A stretch of DNA of 64,000 bases from UBA6927 sp022447855 (GCA_022447855.1 JAKUTX010000004.1:1-64000); one strand, 5' to 3'; shown: positions 17,157 to 26,428, counted from the stretch's first letter. Notes: generated by a model not told the origin, from the sequence alone. Translations and numbers: made by a program.

Positions 17157-18226
17157 TTCCTAGATCTAATATACTGCAAAGGCCAAATACTATCTTGTTG
17201 GTCTAAAATAACTTGTGCTTGCATTGGCCAATATGGATTTCGTAATAGTTCTCTACCTAAAAATATCACATCTGATTCACCATTCTTTAGAATCTGTTCA
17301 GACTGAACTGGTTCAGTAATCAAACCAACTGATCCAGTCATTATAGAAGCTGATTTACGAATGACATTCGCAAATGGAACTTGATAGCCTGGATATGAAT
17401 CAATTATTTGGTCATTAGAGTTCCCACCAGAAGAACAATCAATCATATCTACTCCAAAGGCCTTCAAAATCTTTGCGAATTCTATTGAATCTTCAATCTC
17501 CCAACCTCCATCAACATACTCACTGGAAGAAATCCTTACAATCAATGGCATTGATTCTGGAATTTTCTTTCTAATAGTTTCGACTATTTCAAGGGCGAAT
17601 TTACAGCGTCTCTGAAAACTCCCTCCATATTCATCATTACGAAGATTTGACGTAGGTGATAAAAATTGATTTATAAGATATCCATGAGCAAAATGTAATT
17701 CCACAACTTTAAATCCAGCATTGACTGAAAGCAATGCTGATTCTCCAAAAGCGGAAATGATGGCATCAATATCTTCTAAAGACATCTCATTAGGAACTAA
17801 GGAGTCCGTATCAAATGCAATTGGACTTGGAGCAAAAGTTTCCCAACCATCTTCTTCAGGAAGTAAGATTTCACGGTTTTTCCATGGTCTATCATGTGAA
17901 GCCTTTCGACCAGCATGAGCTAACTGAATTGCAGGTGTAGCTCCTTGGGAAGTAATAAAATTCGTAATCCGTTCAAATTTTTCTGCTTGTTTAGTAGACC
18001 AAATACCCAAATCATAAGGGGAAATCCTACCTTCAGGAGAAACAGAAGATGCCTCAGCCATCACCAATCCTGCACCTCCAACTGCCCTTGTTCCCAAATG
18101 TACGAAATGCCAATCTGAAGGAACTCCATCCATATTTTCTACTGAGTACTGACACATAGGAGATACAAAAATTCTATTACGTATTATTTCTCCACGAATT
18201 GTAATTGGAGTAAATAAATTGCTCAT
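17153..18226 (-). CDS. NADH:flavin oxidoreductase, Old Yellow Enzyme family (YqjM-like)
   Basis: An FMN-dependent ene-reductase of 357 residues. The N terminus SPMCQYS has the cysteine (Cys25) characteristic of the YqjM/thermophilic-like subfamily, and HFAHGYLINQFLSPTSN then LRNDEYGGSFQRRC form the substrate-binding His and barrel signatures. A GTG at 18232 is in frame, but AGGAG seven bases before ATG 18226 favours the shorter form. It shares its stop region with the convergent enolase-family gene (TTAA at 17153-17156). It is probably transcribed with the downstream end of the cupin/propeller genes and reduces an alpha,beta-unsaturated intermediate, but the substrate is unknown. Confidence 0.93.
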   Translation of the reverse strand: MSNLFTPITIRGEIIRNRIFVSPMCQYSVENMDGVPSDWHFVHLGTRAVGGAGLVMAEASSVSPEGRISPYDLGIWSTKQAEKFERITNFITSQGATPAIQLAHAGRKASHDRPWKNREILLPEEDGWETFAPSPIAFDTDSLVPNEMSLEDIDAIISAFGESALLSVNAGFKVVELHFAHGYLINQFLSPTSNLRNDEYGGSFQRRCKFALEIVETIRKKIPESMPLIVRISSSEYVDGGWEIEDSIEFAKILKAFGVDMIDCSSGGNSNDQIIDSYPGYQVPFANVIRKSASIMTGSVGLITEPVQSEQILKNGESDVIFLGRELLRNPYWPMQAQVILDQQDSIWPLQYIRSRN

Positions 18227-18244
18227 TATCACTCTCCTACGAAA

Positions 18245-18562
18245 TTATTCTACTGGAATAGCAATCGAAATTCTCTCCGAATCCCCAATAACTCTGGTTG
18301 TATGACCTTGTCCCGAAACATCTTCAGCAAGCATAATATCGCCGACACCTAAATGGAATTTTGTTCCATCTCCTAAACCAATCTCGACTTTCCCTGCCAA
18401 TGTGACTATGAATTGTCGACGTGGTGCTACATGCCAATCCATAAAATTACCTGCTTCATGCTTCCTAAACACAATTGAACTGGCGTCCATTGATTCAGGA
18501 GGTGAATAACCCACTTCCATATGTGATCTCCCATCATCACCAGAATATAATCTATAAAACAT
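18245..18562 (-). CDS. Small cupin-domain protein
   Basis: A single-domain beta-barrel protein of 105 residues. FRKHEAGNFMDWHVAPRRQFIVTL resembles cupin motif 1, though the usual HxH is reduced to a single His (DWHVAP), and LGVGDIMLAEDVSGQGHTTR resembles motif 2 with a terminal His. The frame is open further upstream to 18622, overlapping the previous gene, but AGGAGG four bases before the ATG at 18562 makes this start convincing. The role is unknown: such cupins act as small isomerases, dioxygenase-like enzymes or ligand sensors. It lies between a beta-propeller gene and an Old Yellow Enzyme gene on the same strand. Confidence 0.75.
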   Translation of the reverse strand: MFYRLYSGDDGRSHMEVGYSPPESMDASSIVFRKHEAGNFMDWHVAPRRQFIVTLAGKVEIGLGDGTKFHLGVGDIMLAEDVSGQGHTTRVIGDSERISIAIPVE

Positions 18563-18575
18563 TTTTCCTCCTATT

Positions 18576-19733
18576 TTATCGTCTCCAAACACCAAAGGTA
18601 CCCCTATCAATTTTTTGAGCATAATTAGGACTACTTATTTCAACTTGATATACATCCACTTCTTCATCATTAGGTAGTGGAGTTCTTTCAGATTCATAGC
18701 CTAACAAACCCGAAAAAATTATTCTTCCCCCGTCTGCAGACCAAGGGGAATGTGACATAGAATATTGATCAAAAAACATATATGAAATTAATTGCATCTG
18801 ACTCGGCTTGAAGTCCGGTAAATATATGATATTTCCATTAAAATCACATACACCAAACCTAAGAGATCCATATCCATTCTCTGACAATGTGACATAACAA
18901 ATTTGGTCTCCTTTGGGTGACCAAAACATACATAATAATGGATCAGATATAAGAACTTCTTTTGAAAATCCATTAGTATCAATTATAGATGTATTATTAT
19001 AATATCCCCTATCGTTATCTAGATTTTCTGCCAAAGCAAAATACCTCCCAGAAGGGTCCCAGATAAAAGTAGCAGATCCATCAACATCCATGACATTTGA
19101 AAATTGTCCCTCATAATCTACCAATCCTATTCTCTGTTTATCATTTTCGTAATCAATACCTAACAGACAATAATCATTGACAGGGGACCACATGGGGCAC
19201 ATACAAAGTGAAGAATCTCCATCAAGTTTCACTACATCACCATTACTAACATTAGCTAAATAATATGAATCCGATACATGTGCCATCAAATAATTAGAAT
19301 CCGCAGACCAAGAAAAATATATTGGCGCTCCATCAATTATTTTAAGCAAATTAGATGAATTATGTACTTTTACAAACAGGGACATACCACCTTCGATTGT
19401 TTGAGATATAAATGCAATTTTAGAAGAATCAGGTGACCCCAAAACATAATGTGGAGTATCTGTGGAAATCATACCTGTATCCGATTCATTAATATAAACC
19501 AACCGTGGAATCTGATCGTTTTTCAAATTCAACAAATATAAAGCATTGACGTCTTTTGTATTCTTCCCTGGAAAAGTACGTGTACCTGAAAAAATGATGT
19601 CTTCTTTGTTTTGTAGAAAAGTCGGCCATGATAGTAGCATATCTGGTTGCCTAATAGATTTGACCATATCTAACTTTGAGTCGACTAGGTTGATTGTACC
19701 CTCATGTGTCACATAAGCAATCGTATTATTCAT
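18576..19733 (-). CDS. TolB/PD40-like beta-propeller protein
   Basis: 385 residues composed of repeated strands of about 45-50 residues with the pattern 'xx(F/W)SPDGxxI/L': DMLLSWPTFL, LGSPDSSKIAFIS, FSWSADSNYLMAHV, CPMWSPVNDYCLLG, FIWDPSGRYFALAE, MFWSPKGDQICYVT and SPWSADGGRIIFSG. This is typical of six- or seven-bladed WD40-like/TolB propellers. No signal peptide or membrane segment is seen, so it is either cytoplasmic or exported by an unrecognised route. The function is not inferable beyond a binding scaffold. No clear ribosome site precedes ATG 19733. It is the first gene of the minus-strand propeller-cupin-OYE set. Confidence 0.7.
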   Translation of the reverse strand: MNNTIAYVTHEGTINLVDSKLDMVKSIRQPDMLLSWPTFLQNKEDIIFSGTRTFPGKNTKDVNALYLLNLKNDQIPRLVYINESDTGMISTDTPHYVLGSPDSSKIAFISQTIEGGMSLFVKVHNSSNLLKIIDGAPIYFSWSADSNYLMAHVSDSYYLANVSNGDVVKLDGDSSLCMCPMWSPVNDYCLLGIDYENDKQRIGLVDYEGQFSNVMDVDGSATFIWDPSGRYFALAENLDNDRGYYNNTSIIDTNGFSKEVLISDPLLCMFWSPKGDQICYVTLSENGYGSLRFGVCDFNGNIIYLPDFKPSQMQLISYMFFDQYSMSHSPWSADGGRIIFSGLLGYESERTPLPNDEEVDVYQVEISSPNYAQKIDRGTFGVWRR

Positions 19734-19849
19734 ATATTCAAAACCTCAAATTAAATATACCAAACTTTCGAATCTTTCATAAGATAAGAAACAACTTTTG
19801 CTAAAAGTATAAAAGGGATATACTTCGAAAAATTGATATGGAGGATAAC

Positions 19850-20800
19850 ATGCAAACAGGTATCCCAAATGAAAAGGAAGTATTGGAATATTTTAATAGT
19901 TTAAGTAATTGGAACAGGTGGGGATCTGAAGACCAATTAGGAACTTTGAATTATTTGTCGCAAGATAAAACTCTACAAGCAATAAGAGGTGTAAAAAACG
20001 GTAAAACTGTATCTTGTGCTAGAACAATTTCATGGGATCCATCTCCCGATTCACAAATTCCTCCGGTTCATTACATGGTTGAAAGCGGTGAAGGATGGGC
20101 AGATGGAAACAAAGTTTCCAATCGAACATCACAAGCATCCACAGATTATTTCGGACTAATATTTCATGGTCATACTATTACGCACATGGATAGCCTCGCA
20201 CATTTTTTTTGGCAAGGAAAAGCATACAACAACCAACCCTCCCATCTGGTTTCAACAAGCATGGGTGCAACAATAGAATCAATTGAACTAGCTAAGGAAG
20301 GAATTATAACTAGAGGAGTCCTTGTAGACATTCCATTACTAAAAGATATTGAATGGATGGAAAGAGGAACTGGCGTAATGCCTGAAGATATTATAAAAGC
20401 TGAAGAAAAATTTGGGTTCAAAATAGAAAAGGGAGACGTTTTATTAGTAAGAACAGGACAACTACATCGAAGAAATATCGAAGGTGCAGTAAACCCCAGA
20501 ATTGAAGGATCAACTGCTTGCCAAGCCGCATGTTTACCATTGTTACATGAAAGAGAAATATCTATCTTGGGATCAGACACAGGAAATGATGTAATGCCAC
20601 AACAATACGAAAAACTAAGCAATCCCATACATCAAGTAGGAATCGTAGGAATGGGTCTATGGATTTTAGACAACGCCAACTTAGAAGAAATAGCAAAGGA
20701 ATGCCGAACAAGAAATGAATGGACCTTTTTAATAAATATTTTGCCATTAAGATTACACAACACTACAGGATCGCCAGTAAATCCAATAGCTGTCTTTTAA
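19850..20800 (+). CDS. Cyclase family protein (kynurenine formamidase-like metal hydrolase)
   Basis: 316 residues of the cyclase/KynB superfamily, metal-dependent amidases or lactonases. HTITHMDSLAH (about residues 108-118) fits the metal-binding HxxTHxDxxxH motif, and FKIEKGDVLLVRTG matches the conserved 'GDxVLxRTG' block. The longer type found here is widespread in degradative clusters of marine bacteria. An ATG at 19838 is in frame but its bases form part of the GGAGG Shine-Dalgarno for ATG 19850, so the latter is the start. It is a single gene divergent from the propeller-cupin-OYE set. The substrate is unknown. Confidence 0.88.
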   Translation: MQTGIPNEKEVLEYFNSLSNWNRWGSEDQLGTLNYLSQDKTLQAIRGVKNGKTVSCARTISWDPSPDSQIPPVHYMVESGEGWADGNKVSNRTSQASTDYFGLIFHGHTITHMDSLAHFFWQGKAYNNQPSHLVSTSMGATIESIELAKEGIITRGVLVDIPLLKDIEWMERGTGVMPEDIIKAEEKFGFKIEKGDVLLVRTGQLHRRNIEGAVNPRIEGSTACQAACLPLLHEREISILGSDTGNDVMPQQYEKLSNPIHQVGIVGMGLWILDNANLEEIAKECRTRNEWTFLINILPLRLHNTTGSPVNPIAVF

Positions 20801-20801
20801 G

Positions 20802-20830
20802 TTGACTTCATTTCTATTATGTTCTAAAAT
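20802..20830 (+). promoter_or_regulatory. Strong candidate promoter for the 92-residue protein gene
   Basis: TTGACT (20802-20807), a 17-base spacer and TAAAAT (20825-20830), starting 2 bases after the cyclase stop codon. Predicted transcription start is near 20837, leaving about 20 bases of leader containing GGGG. Confidence 0.6.
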
Positions 20831-20858
20831 GTTCTATAAATAATGACGGGGTTTCAAA

Positions 20859-21137
20859 ATGCTTAAACACAAACAACAATTCTCCCTACCCGATTTTTTT
20901 GAAAACATCACCAAGAATAATTCACAAGTTGATTGTTGTGAGATACAAATTGGTCACACTGTTCGATACATCGGGAAAAACTGGAACGGACCTCAGCAAG
21001 GCTCTATAGGTAAAATTTGCGCGAAACGAGTCTCTACTGCTAAAGTCGAACTATCAAACGGGGTTAAATGGACAATTCCTTATTCTATGCTTGAGGCTTA
21101 CAATGAAAATGATGCTAAAAAATTTTCTTTGGCATAA
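20859..21137 (+). CDS. Small protein of unknown function, SH3-like barrel predicted
   Basis: 92 residues, not recognised. The N-terminal third is polar with a CC pair (DCCEIQ). The C-terminal two thirds (VRYIGKNWNGPQQGSIGK, then VELSNGVKWTIPYSMLE) alternate short beta strands and turns like KOW/SH3-type barrels that bind RNA or protein. It is convincing as a gene because of its own near-consensus promoter, the GGGG upstream of the ATG and the neat fit between convergent neighbours. The family 'GxxVRYxGxxxGPxxGxxG' pattern is what one would search. A cytoplasmic location is expected, with no signal or membrane segment. Confidence 0.65.
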   Translation: MLKHKQQFSLPDFFENITKNNSQVDCCEIQIGHTVRYIGKNWNGPQQGSIGKICAKRVSTAKVELSNGVKWTIPYSMLEAYNENDAKKFSLA

Positions 21138-21167
21138 ACATTGTTTAGATCAAACAAATTGGATTTA

Positions 21168-22040
21168 TCAATTACCAGAGCTCTGACTTCTAAGAAAATC
21201 TTCTAATTCTGCAACTACTGACTCATGATTGGGGATTTCATCTAAATCTACATTAGCAGAATCATAATTCTCTTCCAGCTGAGTTACATATGTTGAGATT
21301 TCAGGATCATCTTCAATTGCTTTATCCATTTGGAGGTCAAAACGCTCGGCTGAGATTTTAAGTTCTGACAAATCCACTTGCAATCCAGAAATCTCTTTTA
21401 AATTCTTTAGTAAAGTATATGCAGCTCTCGGATTCGTATTTGAATTCACATAATGAGAACAATGAACCCATAAACTAGTATAGATTATGTTTGCAGACTT
21501 ACATTCATCCGCAAAAAGTGAATGAATACTAGTAGGACCCTGATATTTAGATTTTCTTACACCGGACCATTCAATTTTCTTCGCAACTTGAGTGGATGAT
21601 GAAGAACCGCTAACTCTTAGAGGCCTAGTATGGGGTACAGCATCAAGTAATGATCCAACTGAAATAATTCTATCAACCCTTTGTTCATTAGCAATATTCA
21701 TTATTAATGAAATAAAATTCTTCCATCTAATATTTGGTTCAGTACCATTTAACAGAATGATATTTCGATCTTTGTGTTGCAACGAATGACAATAAAATTC
21801 ATTTTCTGGCCAAAGTAACACTCGAGTATTATCTTTCTGGATCCTAATTTCAGGACGTTCTTCTGAAAAAACAAAAAATTCTTCTGAATCAATTTCGGAA
21901 AATTTTAATGCCGGAAGCCCTTGAATTAAGAAATTTATTGCGTCAGTAGCTGCCTGCGAAGCATCAGGCCAGCCTGCGAATGCAACTATAAGTGTAGAAG
22001 GCCGAATTTGGGGTTCTACGTATTTAATTATATTATTCAT
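21168..22040 (-). CDS. PAC2 family protein (proteasome-assembly-chaperone-2-like)
   Basis: 290 residues. The N-terminal LIVAFAGWPDASQAATDAINFLI is the PAC2-family opening, followed by a block rich in alternating strands (RVLLWPENEFYCHS, RIISVGSLLDAVPHTRPLRVSG) and an acidic C-terminal helical region. Bacterial PAC2 proteins have no settled function; homology to eukaryotic proteasome chaperones does not imply a proteasome here. It is the last of a minus-strand run that begins with the nuo genes and passes NAD kinase, Nudix and M20 peptidase. Confidence 0.87.
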   Translation of the reverse strand: MNNIIKYVEPQIRPSTLIVAFAGWPDASQAATDAINFLIQGLPALKFSEIDSEEFFVFSEERPEIRIQKDNTRVLLWPENEFYCHSLQHKDRNIILLNGTEPNIRWKNFISLIMNIANEQRVDRIISVGSLLDAVPHTRPLRVSGSSSSTQVAKKIEWSGVRKSKYQGPTSIHSLFADECKSANIIYTSLWVHCSHYVNSNTNPRAAYTLLKNLKEISGLQVDLSELKISAERFDLQMDKAIEDDPEISTYVTQLEENYDSANVDLDEIPNHESVVAELEDFLRSQSSGN

Positions 22041-22094
22041 TGAATCTCATAAATTGTTTGTTGTATTTATTATACGGTGAAATATATATACAAA

Positions 22095-23450
22095 TCAATT
22101 TTCTGCTAGCAAATTATAAGCCAATGCAGTCATAATTTTCGCCCCAGAAACTAAACTTTTAATCCCTACTGATTCGTCAGTTCCATGCATATTGTTCTTT
22201 GATTGATCATCCTCAGGGTGTGCACCAGTAAACCCATAAGTCACAACCCCCATAGGACGAGTAAATCTAGAGTCAGTAAAACCTGTACTCAAAGATGGAA
22301 TCCATTGAATTTCTGGGCTTTCCAGAACTAATGAAGTAGCCTGCGAAATTTGAGTTGTAAGCTCACTGTTAAAGATAGAAGAATTTGGAATTGCCATATA
22401 ATCAATTTCATACGATACACCATCAATTCCAGATAAAATACTATCTAATTGGGTCCGAACATAATTTTCATCCTGATTGGGTAAGGTTCTTACATCACAA
22501 GTAAGATTAATTGTTTCAGGAACACTATTGGATTTAATTCCACCATTTACCATTGTTGGAGTTAGAGTCATTCTTGAACTAGCTCTTAATATTGATGCCA
22601 AGGAAGGATTTGAAGATTCTACTCCTTGGATAATTTCATCAATGTTTTCAATAGTTGGTTTATCCTCAATTGCAAAATTAGACAAATGATCAAAAATTGG
22701 ACCTGACACATCTCTATTTGCAGAGTAATTTTCTATAGCTGCCAATACTCTATTAAATGTGAAAAGTGCATTATCTCCTTGCCAAGGTACTGATGCATGT
22801 GAACTTGAACCGCGAACAGTAATTTCAATTTGCAATCTACCTTTTTCTCCGACTCCCAAAAGATAAGCTAAATTCCCTGCTGCATTAACAGGGACTCCTC
22901 CACCTTCATTTACAGCAAATGGAGCATATATTAAATCAGGATGGTTTTCAGCAAGCCATTTAAATCCATATGTTCCGCCATGTTCTTCATCTGAACCAGA
23001 AGCCAATATTAGAGAATCTCGCAGTTGAACACTATTTTGTTTTATTATGCGCATTGCCATCATTTGCGATGCAAGTAGCACCTTACAATCAGATGATCCA
23101 CGTCCATAAATCCTGCCTCTATATACGGAAGCACTAAAAGGAGGGAATTTCCATTTTGATTCATTCTCGACTGGTACAACGTCAGTATGCGACATAAACA
23201 GCAATCCTCCATTTCCAGAACTGCCTGGAATTCTAGAAATCAAATTCCCTCTTTCAGGAACCATCCCAAGAATTTGAGAGTCAATAGAAAAATTATCTAG
23301 CCATTCTTTCGCGAATTCACATACATCTGTTTCATTTCCTGTGGGCATAAAACCAGTATTGACTGAAGGTATCTGGACAAGAGATCTATGTAGTTCAACC
23401 AGTTCTTCCTGATTATTGTCTATATCAGATAAAAGCTTTTCTAGCGCCAT
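22095..23450 (-). CDS. M20 family metallopeptidase (ArgE/DapE/ACY1-type)
   Basis: A zinc-dependent exo- or dipeptidase/deacylase of 451 residues. FMSHTDVVPV supplies the first His and Asp ligands, IYGRGSSDCK the bridging Asp region and SGSDEEHGGTYG the catalytic Glu pair. A dimerisation/lid domain occupies about residues 200-320. AAAGGG seven bases before the ATG supports the start. Substrate choice within this family (N-acylated amino acids, dipeptides, diaminopimelate precursors) cannot be read from sequence. It is followed after 50 bases by the PAC2 gene and preceded by the Nudix gene on the same strand. Confidence 0.93.
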   Translation of the reverse strand: MALEKLLSDIDNNQEELVELHRSLVQIPSVNTGFMPTGNETDVCEFAKEWLDNFSIDSQILGMVPERGNLISRIPGSSGNGGLLFMSHTDVVPVENESKWKFPPFSASVYRGRIYGRGSSDCKVLLASQMMAMRIIKQNSVQLRDSLILASGSDEEHGGTYGFKWLAENHPDLIYAPFAVNEGGGVPVNAAGNLAYLLGVGEKGRLQIEITVRGSSSHASVPWQGDNALFTFNRVLAAIENYSANRDVSGPIFDHLSNFAIEDKPTIENIDEIIQGVESSNPSLASILRASSRMTLTPTMVNGGIKSNSVPETINLTCDVRTLPNQDENYVRTQLDSILSGIDGVSYEIDYMAIPNSSIFNSELTTQISQATSLVLESPEIQWIPSLSTGFTDSRFTRPMGVVTYGFTGAHPEDDQSKNNMHGTDESVGIKSLVSGAKIMTALAYNLLAEN

Positions 23451-23462
23451 TATTGACCCTTT

Positions 23463-24002
23463 CTAATAATTAAAATTAAAGATAGTGGCCAATAGACATG
23501 AAATTGATTTAGCATCTTGAATCTCCCCTCGCGTAATCAATCCCTTCACATCATCAATTCGAATTTGTTCAATTTCAAGGAATTCATCATCGTCAGGAGA
23601 CAATGGATCCTCCTGCAATTCCGTAGCAATATAACCATGAATGAATTCAGTACAAAATCCGGGGGCAGTCCAAAATCCGGTTAAATCTTTCAAAATCTTT
23701 GCCGAAAAACCCGTTTCTTCACGTAATTCTCTAATAGCCGCAACTTTAGGATCTTCTCCAATTTCGAGAGTGCCAGCTGGTATTTCCAATAAAAATTTTT
23801 GGGCAGCATATCTATATTGACGAACTAAAAGGATTTTTTCATCATTCGTAATTGGAACTATTGCAACAGCTCCTGGATGATCTACAACTTCTCGAATCGT
23901 TTGATTTCCATTTGATACAGTTACTTCGTCACGACGTAATGAAATAATTTTACCTTTGTATATTTCTTTGCTATTTCGTGGAATTTCTGGCTTTAATTTC
24001 AT
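23463..24002 (-). CDS. Nudix hydrolase, ADP-ribose pyrophosphatase type
   Basis: 179 residues with a textbook Nudix box from Gly77 to Phe99 (G-x5-E-x7-RELREETGF) and the ADP-ribose-pyrophosphatase feature of a proline about 15 residues after the box (FWTAPGF). It is expected to hydrolyse ADP-ribose or related nucleoside diphosphate derivatives in the cytoplasm. AGGAATC precedes the ATG. Its position after NAD kinase suggests a shared link with pyridine-nucleotide turnover. It runs into the M20 gene after a 12-base gap. Confidence 0.93.
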   Translation of the reverse strand: MKLKPEIPRNSKEIYKGKIISLRRDEVTVSNGNQTIREVVDHPGAVAIVPITNDEKILLVRQYRYAAQKFLLEIPAGTLEIGEDPKVAAIRELREETGFSAKILKDLTGFWTAPGFCTEFIHGYIATELQEDPLSPDDDEFLEIEQIRIDDVKGLITRGEIQDAKSISCLLATIFNFNY

Positions 24003-24020
24003 GATTCCTCGATTCTATAA

Positions 24021-24866
24021 CTACATTGTTTGGAGACCGAGTCTATTACCCACTGAGGAATAAAAATCACCATCTGGATTCGACCTTAAAAATTTAGCTA
24101 TATACTGACTACGCGAAACTCTTACCAAATCATAAGAATCTAAAGTTCTTGTAGATAATCCATCTGCACTCACGAGTACATTTTCCACATCACTCAATGA
24201 AATATCAACCACAGAATGTGGAGGTAAAACCAATCCAGTTTTCAATCCAGTATGCGCAGCAACAGGTTGCAAAAGAATTACTTCGCTAGCAGGGTAAACA
24301 ATAGGTCCTCCTGCTGAAAGTCCATATCCAGTACTGCCTGTGGGAGTAGAAACAATCAAAGCATCTGCTCGATAATTTGGTAAAGATACACCATCTACTT
24401 TTGCGTTAATATCTAACAAGTTTGTAACCTTAGATCTGCCAACCACTACTTCATTAAGCACATGAAAATCAGGGACAACTTTTTGAGAATTTTCACTAAC
24501 TATGGATGCTTTAAGCATCATCCTTTCTTGAACTATAAAATCCCCATTTACATAATTAGGTAAGCGAGCTTTTGCATCAGACACATCTAATTCTGACATA
24601 AATCCAATACGTCCCATATTGATACCTACGATTCCAATTTCATATGGGACTAAAGAATTCACGGAACGCAAAATTGTGCCATCTCCACCTGCAATTACAG
24701 CAAGTTGAGTTTTTGACAATTGATCTTCATGAGAATGAATTTCATCAGCCTCACATTTCCAAGAATTTTGATCAAATATTGGCAACTCCATTAATTCATC
24801 AACGAATTTTTCAGAATTCGAATATAACGGATTATGGATGAATAGAGTTTGATTTTCGTGATTCAT
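24021..24866 (-). CDS. nadK: NAD kinase
   Basis: This phosphorylates NAD to NADP. The 281-residue protein has the kinase signature GGDGTILR (about residues 60-67), NMGRIGFMSE, and the substrate-binding block STPTGSTGYGLSAGGPI. AGGTGAATC before ATG 24866 supports the start. It lies 33 bases after nuoN on the same strand, so it is probably the continuation of the nuo transcript, tying NADP supply to respiratory gene expression. The length and motifs are normal. Confidence 0.96.
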   Translation of the reverse strand: MNHENQTLFIHNPLYSNSEKFVDELMELPIFDQNSWKCEADEIHSHEDQLSKTQLAVIAGGDGTILRSVNSLVPYEIGIVGINMGRIGFMSELDVSDAKARLPNYVNGDFIVQERMMLKASIVSENSQKVVPDFHVLNEVVVGRSKVTNLLDINAKVDGVSLPNYRADALIVSTPTGSTGYGLSAGGPIVYPASEVILLQPVAAHTGLKTGLVLPPHSVVDISLSDVENVLVSADGLSTRTLDSYDLVRVSRSQYIAKFLRSNPDGDFYSSVGNRLGLQTM

Positions 24867-24899
24867 GATTCACCTACAAAAACTAGTTACCATCATATC

Positions 24900-26408
24900 T
24901 TAAACTAATAATAAGGCGTCTGCTGCAATTTCTGCAATTTCTAGAATCGGACCAGGGAAAACTCCCAAAACAAATATAATTCCCATGGAAATTAATGCAG
25001 AAATCAAGACAGGCTTCATCGAAAAAATATCAATCTTTTCGTCATCCTCAGGTTCTGACAAGAAAATATATTTTAAAATTCTGAGATAATAATATGCTGA
25101 AACCACACTATTTAAAACTCCAACTATTGCTAACCACTCTAATCCAGAAGAAATTGCTGAACCAAATAAATAAAACTTCGCAACAAAACCGACAGATGGT
25201 GGTAAACCTATCAAAGAAAGCACGGCTAACGCCATCACAATAGACAATGTAAGAGATCGGTTTTTTAGTCCAGAAAATTCTTGGATTAGTCCATTCGAAG
25301 CTAATTTAGAAACCGATACAATTACTGAAAATGCAGCTATATTGGTCGCCGCATACGCAATTAAATAAAATGTAGCTGCAGAAACACCAAGTCCTATATC
25401 ATCAACCAATCTACTAGAAACTGCTGTGACACCTATCAAAATATATCCCGCGTGAGCAACAGAACTATATGCCATCAATCGGATAATTTTTGTTTGCCTA
25501 ATAGCAACAATATTACCAATGGTCATAGACAAAACAGCCAACCCCCCCCAGATTAGACTCCAGTCGGTACTCATCTGAGGAAATTCTTGATTAGCAAATG
25601 CAATATTAAAGACCCTTAAAATAACCGCAAATCCAGCCGCCTTACTTGCAACCGATAAAAATGCAGTTACTGGTAAAGGAGACCCTTCATAAACATCCGG
25701 AGCCCACATCTGAAAAGGGACAGTAGCAATTTTAAATCCAAATCCAGCAACTATCATTGCAATAGCAAGCAATAATGCATACGAGCCGAAAGGTACAGCA
25801 TTTTGTTGCCCGATCTCCAAAATCCGTGAGTTAATGATTTCTAAATTGACTGAACCGGTATATCCATAAAGTAAAACCAATCCATAGAGTAATATCGCAG
25901 AACTAATAGCGCTGAGAATAAGGAACTTCATCCCTGCCTCAACTGACCTGATTTCACGCATGAAAGTTGCTAATGCAGCAATAGGAATCGCAGTCAACTC
26001 TAAGGCAATGTAAATCGTGATTAAGTCATTGGCAGAGGCTAGTAACATCATTCCAACGGCAGAAATCAAAATTAAGGAAAAGTATTCCATTCGAAAAATA
26101 GAATAATTGGTGGAGTACTGATGAGAAAGCAAAACTATAGGAAATAAAATCAAAATTATTAAAGCCTTGAAAGTTAAAGCAAAGTGATCCAATGAAAGAG
26201 AATCAAAAAATATTCTGCTTGGCAATTCATTATCATGCACATCAATCCAGAGTAACGCAATGAAAACCAAAGGCAAAATCAATCCTATCAATACTATCCA
26301 GGTAATTTGCTTTTTTAGATTTGTAATCAAATCCAAAGCTATTAACACTAAAGCTAACGCAACAAGACTTAATTCAGGAGAAATATAATATAGTGATTGA
26401 AGATCCAA
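24900..26408 (-). CDS. nuoN: NADH-quinone oxidoreductase subunit N
   Basis: An antiporter-like membrane subunit of respiratory complex I (502 residues, about 14 predicted spans) that forms part of the proton-pumping arm. Conserved features include the Lys-bearing helix GFKIATVPFQMWAPDVYEGSPLPVTAFLS and SSVAHAGYILIG. The start is TTG at 26408, with AAAGGT seven bases upstream. It is the last nuo gene, after nuoM (20-base gap), with NAD kinase downstream. Confidence 0.96.
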   Translation of the reverse strand: MDLQSLYYISPELSLVALALVLIALDLITNLKKQITWIVLIGLILPLVFIALLWIDVHDNELPSRIFFDSLSLDHFALTFKALIILILFPIVLLSHQYSTNYSIFRMEYFSLILISAVGMMLLASANDLITIYIALELTAIPIAALATFMREIRSVEAGMKFLILSAISSAILLYGLVLLYGYTGSVNLEIINSRILEIGQQNAVPFGSYALLLAIAMIVAGFGFKIATVPFQMWAPDVYEGSPLPVTAFLSVASKAAGFAVILRVFNIAFANQEFPQMSTDWSLIWGGLAVLSMTIGNIVAIRQTKIIRLMAYSSVAHAGYILIGVTAVSSRLVDDIGLGVSAATFYLIAYAATNIAAFSVIVSVSKLASNGLIQEFSGLKNRSLTLSIVMALAVLSLIGLPPSVGFVAKFYLFGSAISSGLEWLAIVGVLNSVVSAYYYLRILKYIFLSEPEDDEKIDIFSMKPVLISALISMGIIFVLGVFPGPILEIAEIAADALLLV

Positions 26409-26428
26409 GAAATTTACCTTTATCTATT

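Noticed and set aside
21141..21157. Hairpin TTGTTT-AGATC-AAACAA between convergent genes
   Set aside because: Only a six-pair AT stem without a T tract, so too weak to call a terminator.
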